From the NCBI GenBank assembly GCA_900554985.1, contig USJQ01000073.1:1-5989 (forward strand): 5,989 nt of DNA, given 5' to 3'. The position numbers and the translations under genes are program-made. This document shows, piece by piece, positions 1 to 5,883 of this stretch. Below the pieces are notes generated by a model. That model worked only from the letters and a program-made list of their open reading frames with translations. It did no database searches and was not told where the DNA came from. The stretch's first letter is position 1; every line of letters starts with the position of its first letter. Origin of the DNA: an uncultured Collinsella sp. Its GTDB lineage: Bacteria; Actinomycetota; Coriobacteriia; Coriobacteriales; Coriobacteriaceae.

Positions 1-2
1 TC

Positions 3-473
3 GATAGACGGGCGCAGATCGAAGATATCGTCACCAGCGCAAGCCCAGCGCGCGACAAACTCGAGCTCTTCCGCAATCTCTTTACTGGTCGCAAAGATGT
101 CTACGCTCATGGGTACCGCAGAAAAGACGGAGGAATTGGCTATACGCCCGCCTGCGCAAATGAGTGGAAGTCAGGCATTTGCCCCAAAGCAAGCCACCAG
201 AGAGTCAAATGCACGGAATGCAGCAGCCGCGTCTTCCCCGAGTTGAGCGATGCCGCGATCATCGCCCATTTCAGAGGCAATGACGATAGGCTTCGAGACG
301 TTATAGGCCAATATGTGCTCGATAAAGACAGTAACACGAAAGTCCTGGTCATCGATTTTGACGGAGCCGATTGGAAAGAAGCGACGAAAGCCATTCGACA
401 TGTCGCAAAAAGCCACGGAATCGATGTCGCAGTTGAGCGAGCGACGGCGCACATGTCTGGTTTTTCTTCCTAG
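3..473 (+). pseudogene. AEP primase N-terminal fragment (catalytic motif I), ends at a frameshift stop
   Basis: The frame is open from the left edge to TAG at 471-473. It begins in a 'KLELFRNLFTGRKDVYA' block, then 'GYTPACANEW' and a Cys-rich segment (C of SGICPK; CTEC) that resembles a small metal-binding insert, then 'VLVIDFDGADW' at about 348-374. In the AEP fold the D-x-D of IDFD is motif I and binds the catalytic metal ions. After 'VAVER' (to base 440) the expected continuation is a Ser/Arg/Gly-rich loop leading to G-A-H-V-W. Instead the frame runs off as ATAHMSGFSS and stops. A start within this stretch (ATG 243) would remove the Cys-rich block and is not needed. Seen: frame and motifs. 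Known: family assignment of the motifs. Inferred: non-functional as a separate peptide, because motifs II and III are in another frame. Confidence 0.75.
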
Positions 474-811
474 AGCTCGTCAGCGCAAAGACCGCACGAG
501 ATTTTGGAAGCAGCCTTATCACCGAAGCGGCGATACTGAACAAGACAATCACCTTCAAAGCATTTGACCGAATGCTGCCCGCGCAGTCCACCATTCCTGA
601 GGGCGGCTTTGGAAATCTCATAGCGCTGCCTTTTCAAGGAAAAGCGCAGCGAAAAGGGAACAGCGTATTTGTTGACGAGCAATTTGAGCCCTTTCCCGAT
701 CAATGGCTTTACCTTTCGCAAATCCAGTTAATCCCGCGCGTGACGGTGCAAAATCTGATCGAGAGCATCGAAAATAGGTCACATGGAATAGCAGCTGTTG
801 CGGCGGCAAGC
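446..811 (+). pseudogene. AEP primase C-terminal fragment (motifs II and III), frame 2
   Basis: From base 446 frame 2 reads G-A-H-V-W-F-F-L-E (GGC GCA CAT GTC TGG), the expected continuation of the primase core, with the motif II His at 452-454. It continues through 'SAKTARDFGSSLITEA', 'FKAFDRMLPAQ', 'IPEGGFGNLIALP' and 'DQWLYLSQIQLI', all recognisable blocks of TOTE-type primases. The Asp of AFDRM is a good candidate for motif III. Frame 2 is open from 437 (TGA at 434-436) and formally runs to TGA at 893-895, but homology fades after about 'NLIESIENRSHGIA' (near 795), where the helicase-side frame takes over. No ribosome binding site or convincing start is seen for separate translation. The right boundary given is approximate. 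Confidence 0.7.
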
Positions 812-867
812 GGCTTCCGCTCACACCGCGGGACTTCCCGTCATCGCTGTCCGTCACGCAGACCGAT

Positions 868-2775
868 ATGCTCTATATCCCCGAAAAATCTCTGAGTCCC
901 GCAGCTCAAATGGAAGTCCGCAGGCTTGCAACATTTGCCAACCCAGAATTCTTCCGCGCACAATCTATGCATCAATCGGTATTCGGCAAACCGCGGTTCA
1001 TAGACCTCAGCGAACTTAGAGATGGCTACGTCGCGATTCCCAGAGGCTGCAAGGTTCAACTTGAGCGGCTGCTTCAAGAAGCCGGCGTTTCTGCCCACTA
1101 TTCAGACAAACGCAAGTCGAGCCATCCAATTGCGATGGCATTTAAAGGGACTCTTCGCCCTGAACAGCAAATTGTCGCTGAACAGATGCTCAGCTATGAA
1201 GACGGGATCATGTCCGCACCGACGGGGTTCGGCAAAACCGTCATCGGAGCTTATCTTATTGCTGCCATTGGTCTTCCAACGCTCGTCATCGTTCCTAAAA
1301 CTGCGCTCATTGCCCAATGGAAATCCCAACTCGAACGATTTCTCGACATCACGGACAACAGAGAGCCCGTCCGAACCCCAAAGGGACGAATCAGCAAAAG
1401 ACAGCCTCCGCTCATTGGGCAAATCGGAGGAGGCAAGACCGCCATAAGCCGTCTCATCGACATTGCTTCATTCCAGTCGCTATCCGGCAAGGATCCCCAA
1501 ACCGGCGAGTCATTAGCCAAGGAGTTCGTTCGCGATTACAGTCTCATCATCTGTGACGAATGCCACCATGCGGCCGCGCCACAGCTTGAGCTTGTCCTCA
1601 AGTCCGCTCCTGCCAAATATGTATATGGCCTTTCCGCAACGCCCGAGCGTTCGGACGGACTCACGCGGGCACTCTCGATGCTCTGCGGCCCGGTTCGCTA
1701 TGTCGTCGATCCAAAAACGCAAGCAATCCAACAGGGGATTCAGCGCATTGTTAGACCGCGTTTCACCGGAATTCGATTACCCACCTACGGACCAGGAGCA
1801 TCCTTTAACCAAATTCTCGATCTCCTGTGTGTACACGCCACGAGAAACGAAGCAATTATCGAGGACGCCCTCGAGGCCGCATCAAACGGCCGGCATCCGC
1901 TTGTGCTATCTAAAAGAAAAAAGCATGCCGAAGAGCTATGCAGGCTACTTCAAAGCCGTGGACACGAACCCATACTCTTAACCGGAGAAATCGACGCCAA
2001 AGAAAGAAAAGCAATACTGAAGAGTCTTCCCAGCTTTGAGCATGATCATCGAATCATCGTCGCAACTGAAAGTCTTCTGGGCGAGGGCTTCGACCTGTCT
2101 TACCTTGACACTTTGCTCATTGCCACTCCAATATCTTGGGACGGCAGCATAACGCAGCAGGCAGGTAGGCTACACAGAAGCCACGAGGGCAAACAGCGGG
2201 TTGAGATATTCGACTATGTTGACCTGTCGATACCCATGTTCGCGCGCATGTACCAAAAGAGGCTCAAGACCTACGCCAAGCTGGGGTATGAAGTCTTTGC
2301 GGCAAACGACAACAGACAGGACGATCGAAACATCCTCGTTAGGTCGGCAAGAGCCGTGGAGGCTTTAGTGAATGACATCGAGAACGCATCGAAAAGCATT
2401 TTTATTGCCGCACCCTACGCGTCCGCCGCATGCCTTGAAAAGCTCGCCGCTGCACTCGCGGATGCCGCTACCCGTGGAATTGCCCTTGAGATTTCTATTG
2501 CTTCAACTCCACGCGATGACGTGAAAGCGATTTTTGCCGAGATGAACGTCAACTATCTCATCAAAGCCGAAGGACGCCTGTGCGCATCAGTGATTGACGA
2601 GGAAACTGTCTGGTACGGAGCTATTCCGTTGCTGGCTTTCCCAAAGAAAGAAGACTGCAGCATTCGTTTCAAAAGCAGCGAAGTCGCAGCCGAGCTTTTG
2701 AGCGAAATTCAGCGAAAAGTGGAACCGGAGGCCGCGGCGACGAACGGGGTACCCCCAGCAGTTGCGGTGAAATAG
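868..2775 (+). CDS. SF2 (DEAD/DEAH-like) helicase with C-terminal PLD-like domain; 3' part of the broken gene
   Basis: 635 codons from the first available ATG. Helicase motifs are complete: Q-like 'LRPEQQ' (residues 96-101), Walker A APTGFGKT (117-124), Walker B/motif II DECHH (230-234), motif III GLSATP (254-259), motif V 'ATESLLGEGFDL' (399-410) and motif VI QQAGRLHR (430-437). Residues ~1-80 form the block linking primase to helicase ('ATFANPEFFRAQSM', 'IPRGCK'). Residues ~495-615 resemble a PLD-like nuclease fold whose H-K-D motif is degenerate ('CASVIDEETVWYGAI'). ATP-dependent translocation on nucleic acid is expected for the family. The ATG lies in the middle of conserved sequence, frame 1 is open back to 778 with no ATG, GTG or TTG there, and no Shine-Dalgarno precedes it. 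So 868 is a formal start and this is probably the tail of a pseudogene. The last residues (AVAVK) are encoded by an inverted repeat. Confidence 0.75.
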   Translation: MLYIPEKSLSPAAQMEVRRLATFANPEFFRAQSMHQSVFGKPRFIDLSELRDGYVAIPRGCKVQLERLLQEAGVSAHYSDKRKSSHPIAMAFKGTLRPEQQIVAEQMLSYEDGIMSAPTGFGKTVIGAYLIAAIGLPTLVIVPKTALIAQWKSQLERFLDITDNREPVRTPKGRISKRQPPLIGQIGGGKTAISRLIDIASFQSLSGKDPQTGESLAKEFVRDYSLIICDECHHAAAPQLELVLKSAPAKYVYGLSATPERSDGLTRALSMLCGPVRYVVDPKTQAIQQGIQRIVRPRFTGIRLPTYGPGASFNQILDLLCVHATRNEAIIEDALEAASNGRHPLVLSKRKKHAEELCRLLQSRGHEPILLTGEIDAKERKAILKSLPSFEHDHRIIVATESLLGEGFDLSYLDTLLIATPISWDGSITQQAGRLHRSHEGKQRVEIFDYVDLSIPMFARMYQKRLKTYAKLGYEVFAANDNRQDDRNILVRSARAVEALVNDIENASKSIFIAAPYASAACLEKLAAALADAATRGIALEISIASTPRDDVKAIFAEMNVNYLIKAEGRLCASVIDEETVWYGAIPLLAFPKKEDCSIRFKSSEVAAELLSEIQRKVEPEAAATNGVPPAVAVK

Positions 2776-2825
2776 GGACTGTTTTTGACTTATTAGCCGT
2801 CAATCAATCCCTATTCCACCGCAAC
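2761..2825. repeat. Long inverted repeat spanning the helicase stop codon; possible bidirectional terminator or repeat insertion
   Basis: GTTGCGGTG-a-AATAGGGA (2761-2778) pairs with TCCCTATT-c-CACCGCAAC (2808-2825): 17 of 18 positions match around a 29-base spacer, which itself holds TTGAC/GTCAA. The helicase stop TAG (2773-2775) is inside the left arm, and the right arm ends 14 bases before the toxin stop codon. The position between two convergent genes suits a transcription barrier, but neither strand has a proper T-run after the stem, so classical intrinsic termination is not shown. The alternative is a small dispersed repeat that landed in the 3' end of the helicase gene. Confidence 0.8.
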
Positions 2826-2839
2826 TTAGAAATCGGCAA

Positions 2840-3148
2840 TCAGCCCTGCGGGCCCTGGAACAGCTCCTCATGCGAGCCCATTCTGACCAGCCGGATCACA
2901 GGATTAGTCTTATGCGGTAAGTAGAGAACGACCACGTCGACCAAGCCATCGGATAGGTGGAAATCGATGTGGCCGTTGTAGTTTCCGCCCGGGTTTGAAA
3001 GCTCATGGGCGCCATATTCCGCGGGAAGCGAGCCGTGAGCTGCAAGCTCTGCGACTGCCGCCTTAAACTCACTCTTTAGCTGCGGATGCATGCGCATCGT
3101 TCGTTTGTAGTCCGCCCTAAATTGAGCCTCGACTTTAATCTCGAACAT
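2840..3148 (-). CDS. Type II toxin, YafQ family mRNA interferase (RelE/ParE superfamily)
   Basis: 102 residues, the usual size for YafQ toxins. YafQ is a ribosome-dependent endoribonuclease that cuts mRNA in the ribosomal A site when its antitoxin is degraded. The C-terminal half carries the family pattern: H48 in 'YGAHEL', H60 and H64 in 'GHIDFHLSD', D67, R89 in 'RLVRMGSH', H93 and F97 in 'HEELF'. These line up with E. coli YafQ residues H50, H63, D67, R83, H87 and F91, so the active site looks intact; the Trp next to D67 in E. coli is not present here. The start ATG follows the antitoxin stop after two bases. A GAGGAA ribosome binding site lies inside the end of the antitoxin gene, pointing to translational coupling. 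The stop is TGA at 2840-2842. A RelE or ParE relative is less likely given the H-x3-D and R-x3-H spacing. Confidence 0.88.
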   Translation of the reverse strand: MFEIKVEAQFRADYKRTMRMHPQLKSEFKAAVAELAAHGSLPAEYGAHELSNPGGNYNGHIDFHLSDGLVDVVVLYLPHKTNPVIRLVRMGSHEELFQGPQG

Positions 3149-3150
3149 CG

Positions 3151-3450
3151 CTATTCCTCATCGAGGAATGACATAAGCTCATCAGCGTTGTTGAATGACG
3201 GGCTATCGTCCGGCAAAATCCCCAACTCATGAGCCTCGGCGATCACCATGGCACGCCTCGTCGCCTCGTTGGGCACCTCCGCCCTTCCTACAATCTCAAA
3301 AGGAATCTTTCGCTGATTTACAAGCTGCCGAACGGCAAGATTGAGATAGGAATTGAGGCTGAGGCCGACCGAATCCAAGAACTCAGTCGCCTGTTCCTTG
3401 AGCCCCTCTTCGATGCGAACCGTCGTAGGCTTAACCGTTGCAGTAGACAT
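3151..3450 (-). CDS. Type II antitoxin, RelB/DinJ family, ribbon-helix-helix
   Basis: 99 residues. The N-terminus (TTVRIEEGLKEQATEFLDSVGLS, residues 9-31, then a second helix to ~46) matches the DinJ-type ribbon-helix-helix: a beta strand for operator contacts and two helices for dimerisation. The pattern RIEEGLKEQA versus DinJ RIDEDLKNQA is close. The acidic C-terminal part (about 55-99, ending NADELMSFLDEE) is the expected toxin-wrapping segment. It neutralises the downstream YafQ-type toxin and, with it, represses the shared promoter. The start is set by a strong Shine-Dalgarno AGGAGG (complement of 3457-3462) six bases before ATG. It is the first gene of a two-gene operon, in the usual antitoxin-toxin order. 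About 110 bases separate it from the LOG-family stop upstream, where the operator lies. Confidence 0.88.
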   Translation of the reverse strand: MSTATVKPTTVRIEEGLKEQATEFLDSVGLSLNSYLNLAVRQLVNQRKIPFEIVGRAEVPNEATRRAMVIAEAHELGILPDDSPSFNNADELMSFLDEE

Positions 3451-3476
3451 ACGCGACCTCCTCGCCTCGTCTTTTG

Positions 3477-3530
3477 CATCAGTATACCCCGTTTTGATGG
3501 CATACTGATGTTAAATAGCATCAGTATGCC
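3477..3530 (-). promoter_or_regulatory. Toxin-antitoxin operator/promoter: 12-bp inverted repeat plus a third half-site
   Basis: GGCATACTGATG (3499-3510) and CATCAGTATGCC (3519-3530) are a perfect 12-bp inverted repeat around an 8-base A+T-rich spacer. A third half-site, CATCAGTAT, occurs at 3477-3485, nearer the antitoxin start. On the minus strand the third half-site overlaps TATACT (complement of 3481-3486), a good -10 box that would place transcription start about 24 bases before the antitoxin ATG; no convincing -35 box is seen. Ribbon-helix-helix antitoxins bind such palindromes, so autorepression by antitoxin or toxin-antitoxin complex is the natural reading. The palindrome is certain; its role as operator is inferred. 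Confidence 0.8.
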
Positions 3531-3562
3531 GTTCACATTACTATAACAACAGTCACAGCGCC

Positions 3563-4321
3563 CTACATCAGCCCGCTCAGGGCGATGTCGACGGCTTCGT
3601 TGAGGTCGTCGGTGATGTGCACCAGCTCCGGATCGAGCGGGCTGATCATACCGGCGTCCATCACCGGGCCGTTAAGCCAGTCGAATAGGCCCTGCCAGTA
3701 CTCGCTGCCTACCAGTACAAGCGGCATGCGCTTGACCTTATGCGTCTGCACCAGCGTGAGCACCTCGAACATCTCGTCGAGCGTGCCAAACCCGCCGGGA
3801 AACACAATAGCGCCCGAACTGTATTTGACGAACATGGTCTTGCGCACAAAGAAGTAGCGGAAGTCCATACCGAGGTTCACGTATTTGTTGAGCCCCTGCT
3901 CGTGCGGCAGTTCAATGCCCAAACCAACTGACTTGCCGTTGACGCTCGCCGCCCCCTTGTTGGCCGCTTCCATGATGCCGGGGCCGCCACCGGTGATAAC
4001 CGCCACGCCGCGCTGGGCAATCTTACGGCCGACCATGCGCGCCGCCTTGTAGGCCGGGTCCGTCTTGGGCGTGCGGGCACTACCGAAGATGGTCACCGCA
4101 GGCCCTAACTCGGCAAGTGCGCCAAAGCCATCGACAAACTCGGCCTGGATGCGCAGCACGCGCCACGGATCGGCATGCAGCCAGTCGGTCGACTCCTCGG
4201 GCGCCAGCAGGTTGGCGTAGGTGTTGTCCTTAGGAATCATGGGGCCGCGCATGACCACGGGACCACGGCGGTACGTCTCGTCGTAGGCAAGCTCGCCCTC
4301 GACATTCTCGTTCTTAATCAT
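3563..4321 (-). CDS. LOG/TIGR00730 family Rossmann-fold protein, probable nucleoside 5'-monophosphate phosphoribohydrolase
   Basis: 252 residues. The diagnostic motifs are present: FGSAR (79-83), GGGPGIMEAANKGA (111-124), RK (160-161) and PGGFGTLDE (175-183). The last includes the PGGxGTxxE signature of LOG enzymes and lysine decarboxylase-like proteins. Family members release a base from a nucleoside monophosphate (cytokinin riboside monophosphates in plants and some bacteria; the physiological substrate in most bacteria is uncertain). The N-terminal block 'DPWRVLRIQAEFVDGFGALA' is typical of the longer actinobacterial members. The protein is probably cytosolic, with no signal peptide or membrane segment. 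The chosen ATG is preceded by GGAG about seven bases upstream. A start 24 codons earlier is possible on paper but would translate the upstream terminator hairpin and its T-run. The 'lysine decarboxylase' label sometimes given to this family is not supported. Confidence 0.9.
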   Translation of the reverse strand: MIKNENVEGELAYDETYRRGPVVMRGPMIPKDNTYANLLAPEESTDWLHADPWRVLRIQAEFVDGFGALAELGPAVTIFGSARTPKTDPAYKAARMVGRKIAQRGVAVITGGGPGIMEAANKGAASVNGKSVGLGIELPHEQGLNKYVNLGMDFRYFFVRKTMFVKYSSGAIVFPGGFGTLDEMFEVLTLVQTHKVKRMPLVLVGSEYWQGLFDWLNGPVMDAGMISPLDPELVHITDDLNEAVDIALSGLM

Positions 4322-4534
4322 GGGTGCTCCTATCGAGAAAAAGAAAAACGGGCGGGGTCGACGCCATGCGCCAAACACCCGCCCGAACATCAACTATTCG
4401 GTATGGTACCCACGATGCATCAAGCACTTGCAAGGCATCGGTCAGCGGTCGCGCAGACGGTGTTAGCAAACGTGATGACCGGCCAGCGCTCGCCCCTTGC
4501 CGTTGCCCACGCTCCGCAAGCGCCCGCGCCGCTC
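4322..4534 (-). other. tgt-LOG intergenic region
   Basis: 213 bases between the tgt stop and the LOG start, holding the terminator at 4338-4385. Upstream of it, on the minus strand, TTGCAA is followed 19 bases later by TACCAT (about 4403-4433), which could be a weak promoter for the LOG gene. If it is used, the hairpin would lie in the LOG mRNA leader. No small gene or recognisable riboswitch is seen in the remaining 150 bases. Confidence 0.35.
4338..4385 (-). terminator. Rho-independent terminator downstream of tgt
   Basis: On the minus strand CGGGCGGG (complement of 4378-4385) pairs perfectly over 8 bp, all but none A-T, with CCCGCCCG (complement of 4349-4356). The stem is followed directly by TTTTTCTTTTT (complement of 4338-4348). 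The loop is long, 21 bases. The sequence has the full form of an intrinsic terminator acting on tgt transcripts. It ends only 16 bases before the LOG start codon, so it also sits in, or immediately before, the LOG leader. Confidence 0.85.
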
Positions 4535-5674
4535 TTAGTAGTCCACCGCCGCAGGACTGTTCATCCAGTCGCTCACGAACGCACCGTAACGGCCCTCGAT
4601 AATGGCCTGGCGGGCACGCTGCATAAGGTTGAGCAGGTAGTAGATGTTGTGCATCGACAGCAGAATACCGCCGAGCATCTCCTTCTGCGTGACCATGTGA
4701 CGGATGAGCGCGCGGCTGTAGCCGCCCGTGCACACCGGGCAGGTGCAGGTGGGGTCGATGGGGCCGTCGTCGTGCGCAAAGCGCGCGTTGCGGAAGTTAA
4801 GGCGACCTTCACTGGAGAACGCCGTACCCATGCGGCCGGTGCGCGTCGGCAGCACGCAGTCGAACATGTCGATGCCCACGCCAACGCCGCGCACGAGCGT
4901 GGTAGGGTTGCCGACGCCCATGAGGTAGCGCGGCTTGTGCTTAGGCATGTACTCGGAAACCAGCGGTGCCAGAGTCTCGAACATGGTCTCGTGGTCCTCG
5001 CCCACCGAGTAGCCGCCGATGCCGTAGCCGGGGAAGTCGCCGCACTCCTCCAGGTGGCGCAGCGATCGAAGGCGCAGGTCCAGATGCATGCCGCCCTGGA
5101 CGATGCCAAAGAGTGCCTGGTCATCGCGGGTGTGAGCCTTGTAGCAGCGCTCGGCCCACATGCTTGACAGCTCCACGGCGCGCTCGACGTAGGCGCGCGT
5201 GGCAGGATAGCCGGGGCACTGATCGAGCTGCATGCAGATGTCGGAGCCGAGCTTCATGGCGATTTCCATGTTGTCCTCGGGCGTCCAGAACACGTGGCGG
5301 CCGTCGTAGTCGTTGACGATAAAGCGCACGCCCTCGTCAGTGAGCTTGACGGCGTCGTTGTGGCTGAAGACCTGGAAACCGCCCGAATCGGTGAGGATGG
5401 GGCCGTGCCAGTTCATAAACTTGTGCAGTCCGCCCAGCTCGGCGATGGTGTCCTCGCCGGGACGCATGGACAGGTGGTAGGTATTGGCAAGCACGATCTG
5501 GGCGCCGAGCTGCTTGACGGTCTCGGTAGGAATACCCTTGACGTTTGCCTTGGTGCCCACGGGCATAAAGATCGGCGTCTCGATGTCGCCGTGCGGGGTG
5601 TGCAGCACGCCAGCGCGCGCGTGCGTCGTCGGGTCCTCGGCGATCAGGTCGAATTTAAAAAGGCTCTGGTCCAT
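4535..5674 (-). CDS. tgt: Queuine/preQ1 tRNA-guanine transglycosylase (Tgt)
   Basis: 379 residues, normal length for bacterial Tgt. The enzyme exchanges guanine at wobble position 34 of GUN-anticodon tRNAs (Asp, Asn, His, Tyr) for preQ1, a step toward queuosine. Visible hallmarks: LTDSGGFQVFS with D96 (general acid/base), D151 in 'LDQCPGYP', 'GIVQGG' (190-195), GGYSVGE (220-226), MGVGNP, the nucleophile D272 in FDCVLPTR (271-278), and the zinc site C310, C312, C315 with H342. Val224 lies where eukaryotic queuine-using enzymes have Gly, which favours a preQ1-type pocket, though this cannot prove substrate choice. The TIM-barrel core is complete and no lesion is seen. The ATG is preceded by AAGGAG at about nine bases. 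It appears to be transcribed alone from its own promoter and to end at the terminator at 4338-4385. Confidence 0.97.
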   Translation of the reverse strand: MDQSLFKFDLIAEDPTTHARAGVLHTPHGDIETPIFMPVGTKANVKGIPTETVKQLGAQIVLANTYHLSMRPGEDTIAELGGLHKFMNWHGPILTDSGGFQVFSHNDAVKLTDEGVRFIVNDYDGRHVFWTPEDNMEIAMKLGSDICMQLDQCPGYPATRAYVERAVELSSMWAERCYKAHTRDDQALFGIVQGGMHLDLRLRSLRHLEECGDFPGYGIGGYSVGEDHETMFETLAPLVSEYMPKHKPRYLMGVGNPTTLVRGVGVGIDMFDCVLPTRTGRMGTAFSSEGRLNFRNARFAHDDGPIDPTCTCPVCTGGYSRALIRHMVTQKEMLGGILLSMHNIYYLLNLMQRARQAIIEGRYGAFVSDWMNSPAAVDY

Positions 5675-5711
5675 AAACTGGAACTCCTTGGTTGCGGTTC
5701 ATACGCAAACC

Positions 5712-5717
5712 ATTATA
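5712..5717 (-). promoter_or_regulatory. Putative -10 box of the tgt promoter
   Basis: The minus strand reads a perfect TATAAT (complement of 5712-5717) 37 bases before the tgt ATG. This predicts a leader of about 30 bases holding the AAGGAG ribosome binding site. At the standard 17-base spacing the -35 hexamer would be CGGTGC, a poor match, so the promoter may be weak or helped by an activator. The call rests on the -10 match and its position. Confidence 0.55.
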
Positions 5718-5760
5718 CGGGCAACCCGCAAGGAGCACCGACTCGACAGAAACTGATGCA

Positions 5761-5883
5761 TTAAACGACTAGTCGTCGGGGACAATCTTCAGCGCCATCT
5801 TGCAAAGAAGTGTCCCAATCTGCCGGCACTTAGGGACCGTCCCCAGGTGCCGGCAAGAGCGTCCCTTTCGACTAGTCATTTAA
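5761..5883. repeat. 123-bp palindromic repeat cassette with imperfect 23-bp terminal inverted repeats
   Basis: The left end (5761-5783: TTAAA, GACTAGTCG, then GGGGAC) and the reverse complement of the right end (5861-5883) agree at 19 of 23 positions. The left end also contains the 12-bp palindrome ACGACTAGTCGT (5765-5776). The interior contains a second large palindrome (5821-5855) and GGGAC/GTCCC words in alternating orientation. It has no coding capacity. This structure suits a non-autonomous mobile or REP-like dispersed repeat upstream of tgt. A clear target duplication was not found, and copy number in the genome cannot be judged from the window. Confidence 0.7.
5821..5855. repeat. Inner palindrome of the repeat cassette
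   Basis: TGCCGGCAC (5821-5829) and GTGCCGGCA (5847-5855) are perfect 9-bp inverted arms. Between them GGGAC (5833-5837) and GTCCC (5839-5843) continue the symmetry around the single central base 5838, with a short mismatch (TTA versus CAG) on each side. It could form a strong RNA or DNA hairpin in either orientation. No T-run follows, so it is not called as a terminator. Confidence 0.75.

Larger units (their letters stand above)
1..2775 (+). pseudogene. TOTE-type AEP primase-SF2 helicase gene, 5'-truncated by the window and broken by two frameshifts
   Basis: Three consecutive reading frames (frame 3 to 473, frame 2 from about 446 to about 800, frame 1 from 778 to 2775) together read as one protein with the order expected of primase-helicase proteins of TOTE conflict systems: Cys-containing 'YTPACANEW' block, AEP catalytic core, linker, 'NPEFFRAQSM' block, SF2 helicase, PLD-like tail. 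The start is beyond the left edge. Stop codons pin the first break between 437 and 470 and the second between 778 and about 815. Each break lies where residues normal for the family appear to be missing, so deletion is more likely than programmed frameshifting. Known: these multi-domain proteins are proposed anti-invader nucleic-acid processing systems, often in mobile or defence contexts. Inferred: the full-length protein is not made here. A sequencing error is the main alternative, but two separate errors in one gene would be needed. Confidence 0.8.

Noticed and set aside
455..470. T5 run at 461-465 as a homopolymer error or programmed slippage site explaining the first frameshift
   Set aside because: The conserved G-A-H-V-W codons (446-460) are already in the downstream frame, so the shift must occur before the T-run.
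572..895. Independent small protein from ATG 572
   Set aside because: The ATG is an internal Met of the primase core (FDRMLPAQ), homology extends upstream of it in the same frame, and its last ~30 codons are out of frame with the true continuation.
1553..1981. Plus-strand frame of 142 codons inside the helicase gene
   Set aside because: It is an out-of-frame shadow of the helicase motifs DECHH and GLSATP, which are in frame 1.
2746..2755. GGGGTACCCC palindrome near the helicase 3' end
   Set aside because: It is a 10-bp palindrome without a loop or T-run, inside coding sequence; it is too short to support a function.
3499..3530. Operator palindrome as a terminator for the LOG gene
   Set aside because: The stem is A+T-rich and is not followed by a T-run on the minus strand; its position before the antitoxin and the third half-site fit an operator better.
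4322..4393. Upstream ATG for the LOG gene adding 24 residues (MMFGRVFG...FFFF)
   Set aside because: The extension translates the terminator hairpin and its T-run. The ATG at 4321 has a proper ribosome binding site and gives the usual family N-terminus.
4175..5167. Long plus-strand open frame of 330 codons opposite tgt and LOG
   Set aside because: It is antisense to two well-supported genes, runs across their intergenic terminator, and its His/Ala/Arg/Val-rich composition is typical of the antisense frame of G+C-rich genes.
5294..5764. Plus-strand open frame of 156 codons opposite the tgt start
   Set aside because: It is antisense to the conserved N-terminal part of tgt and its promoter, with no ribosome binding site or recognisable domain.
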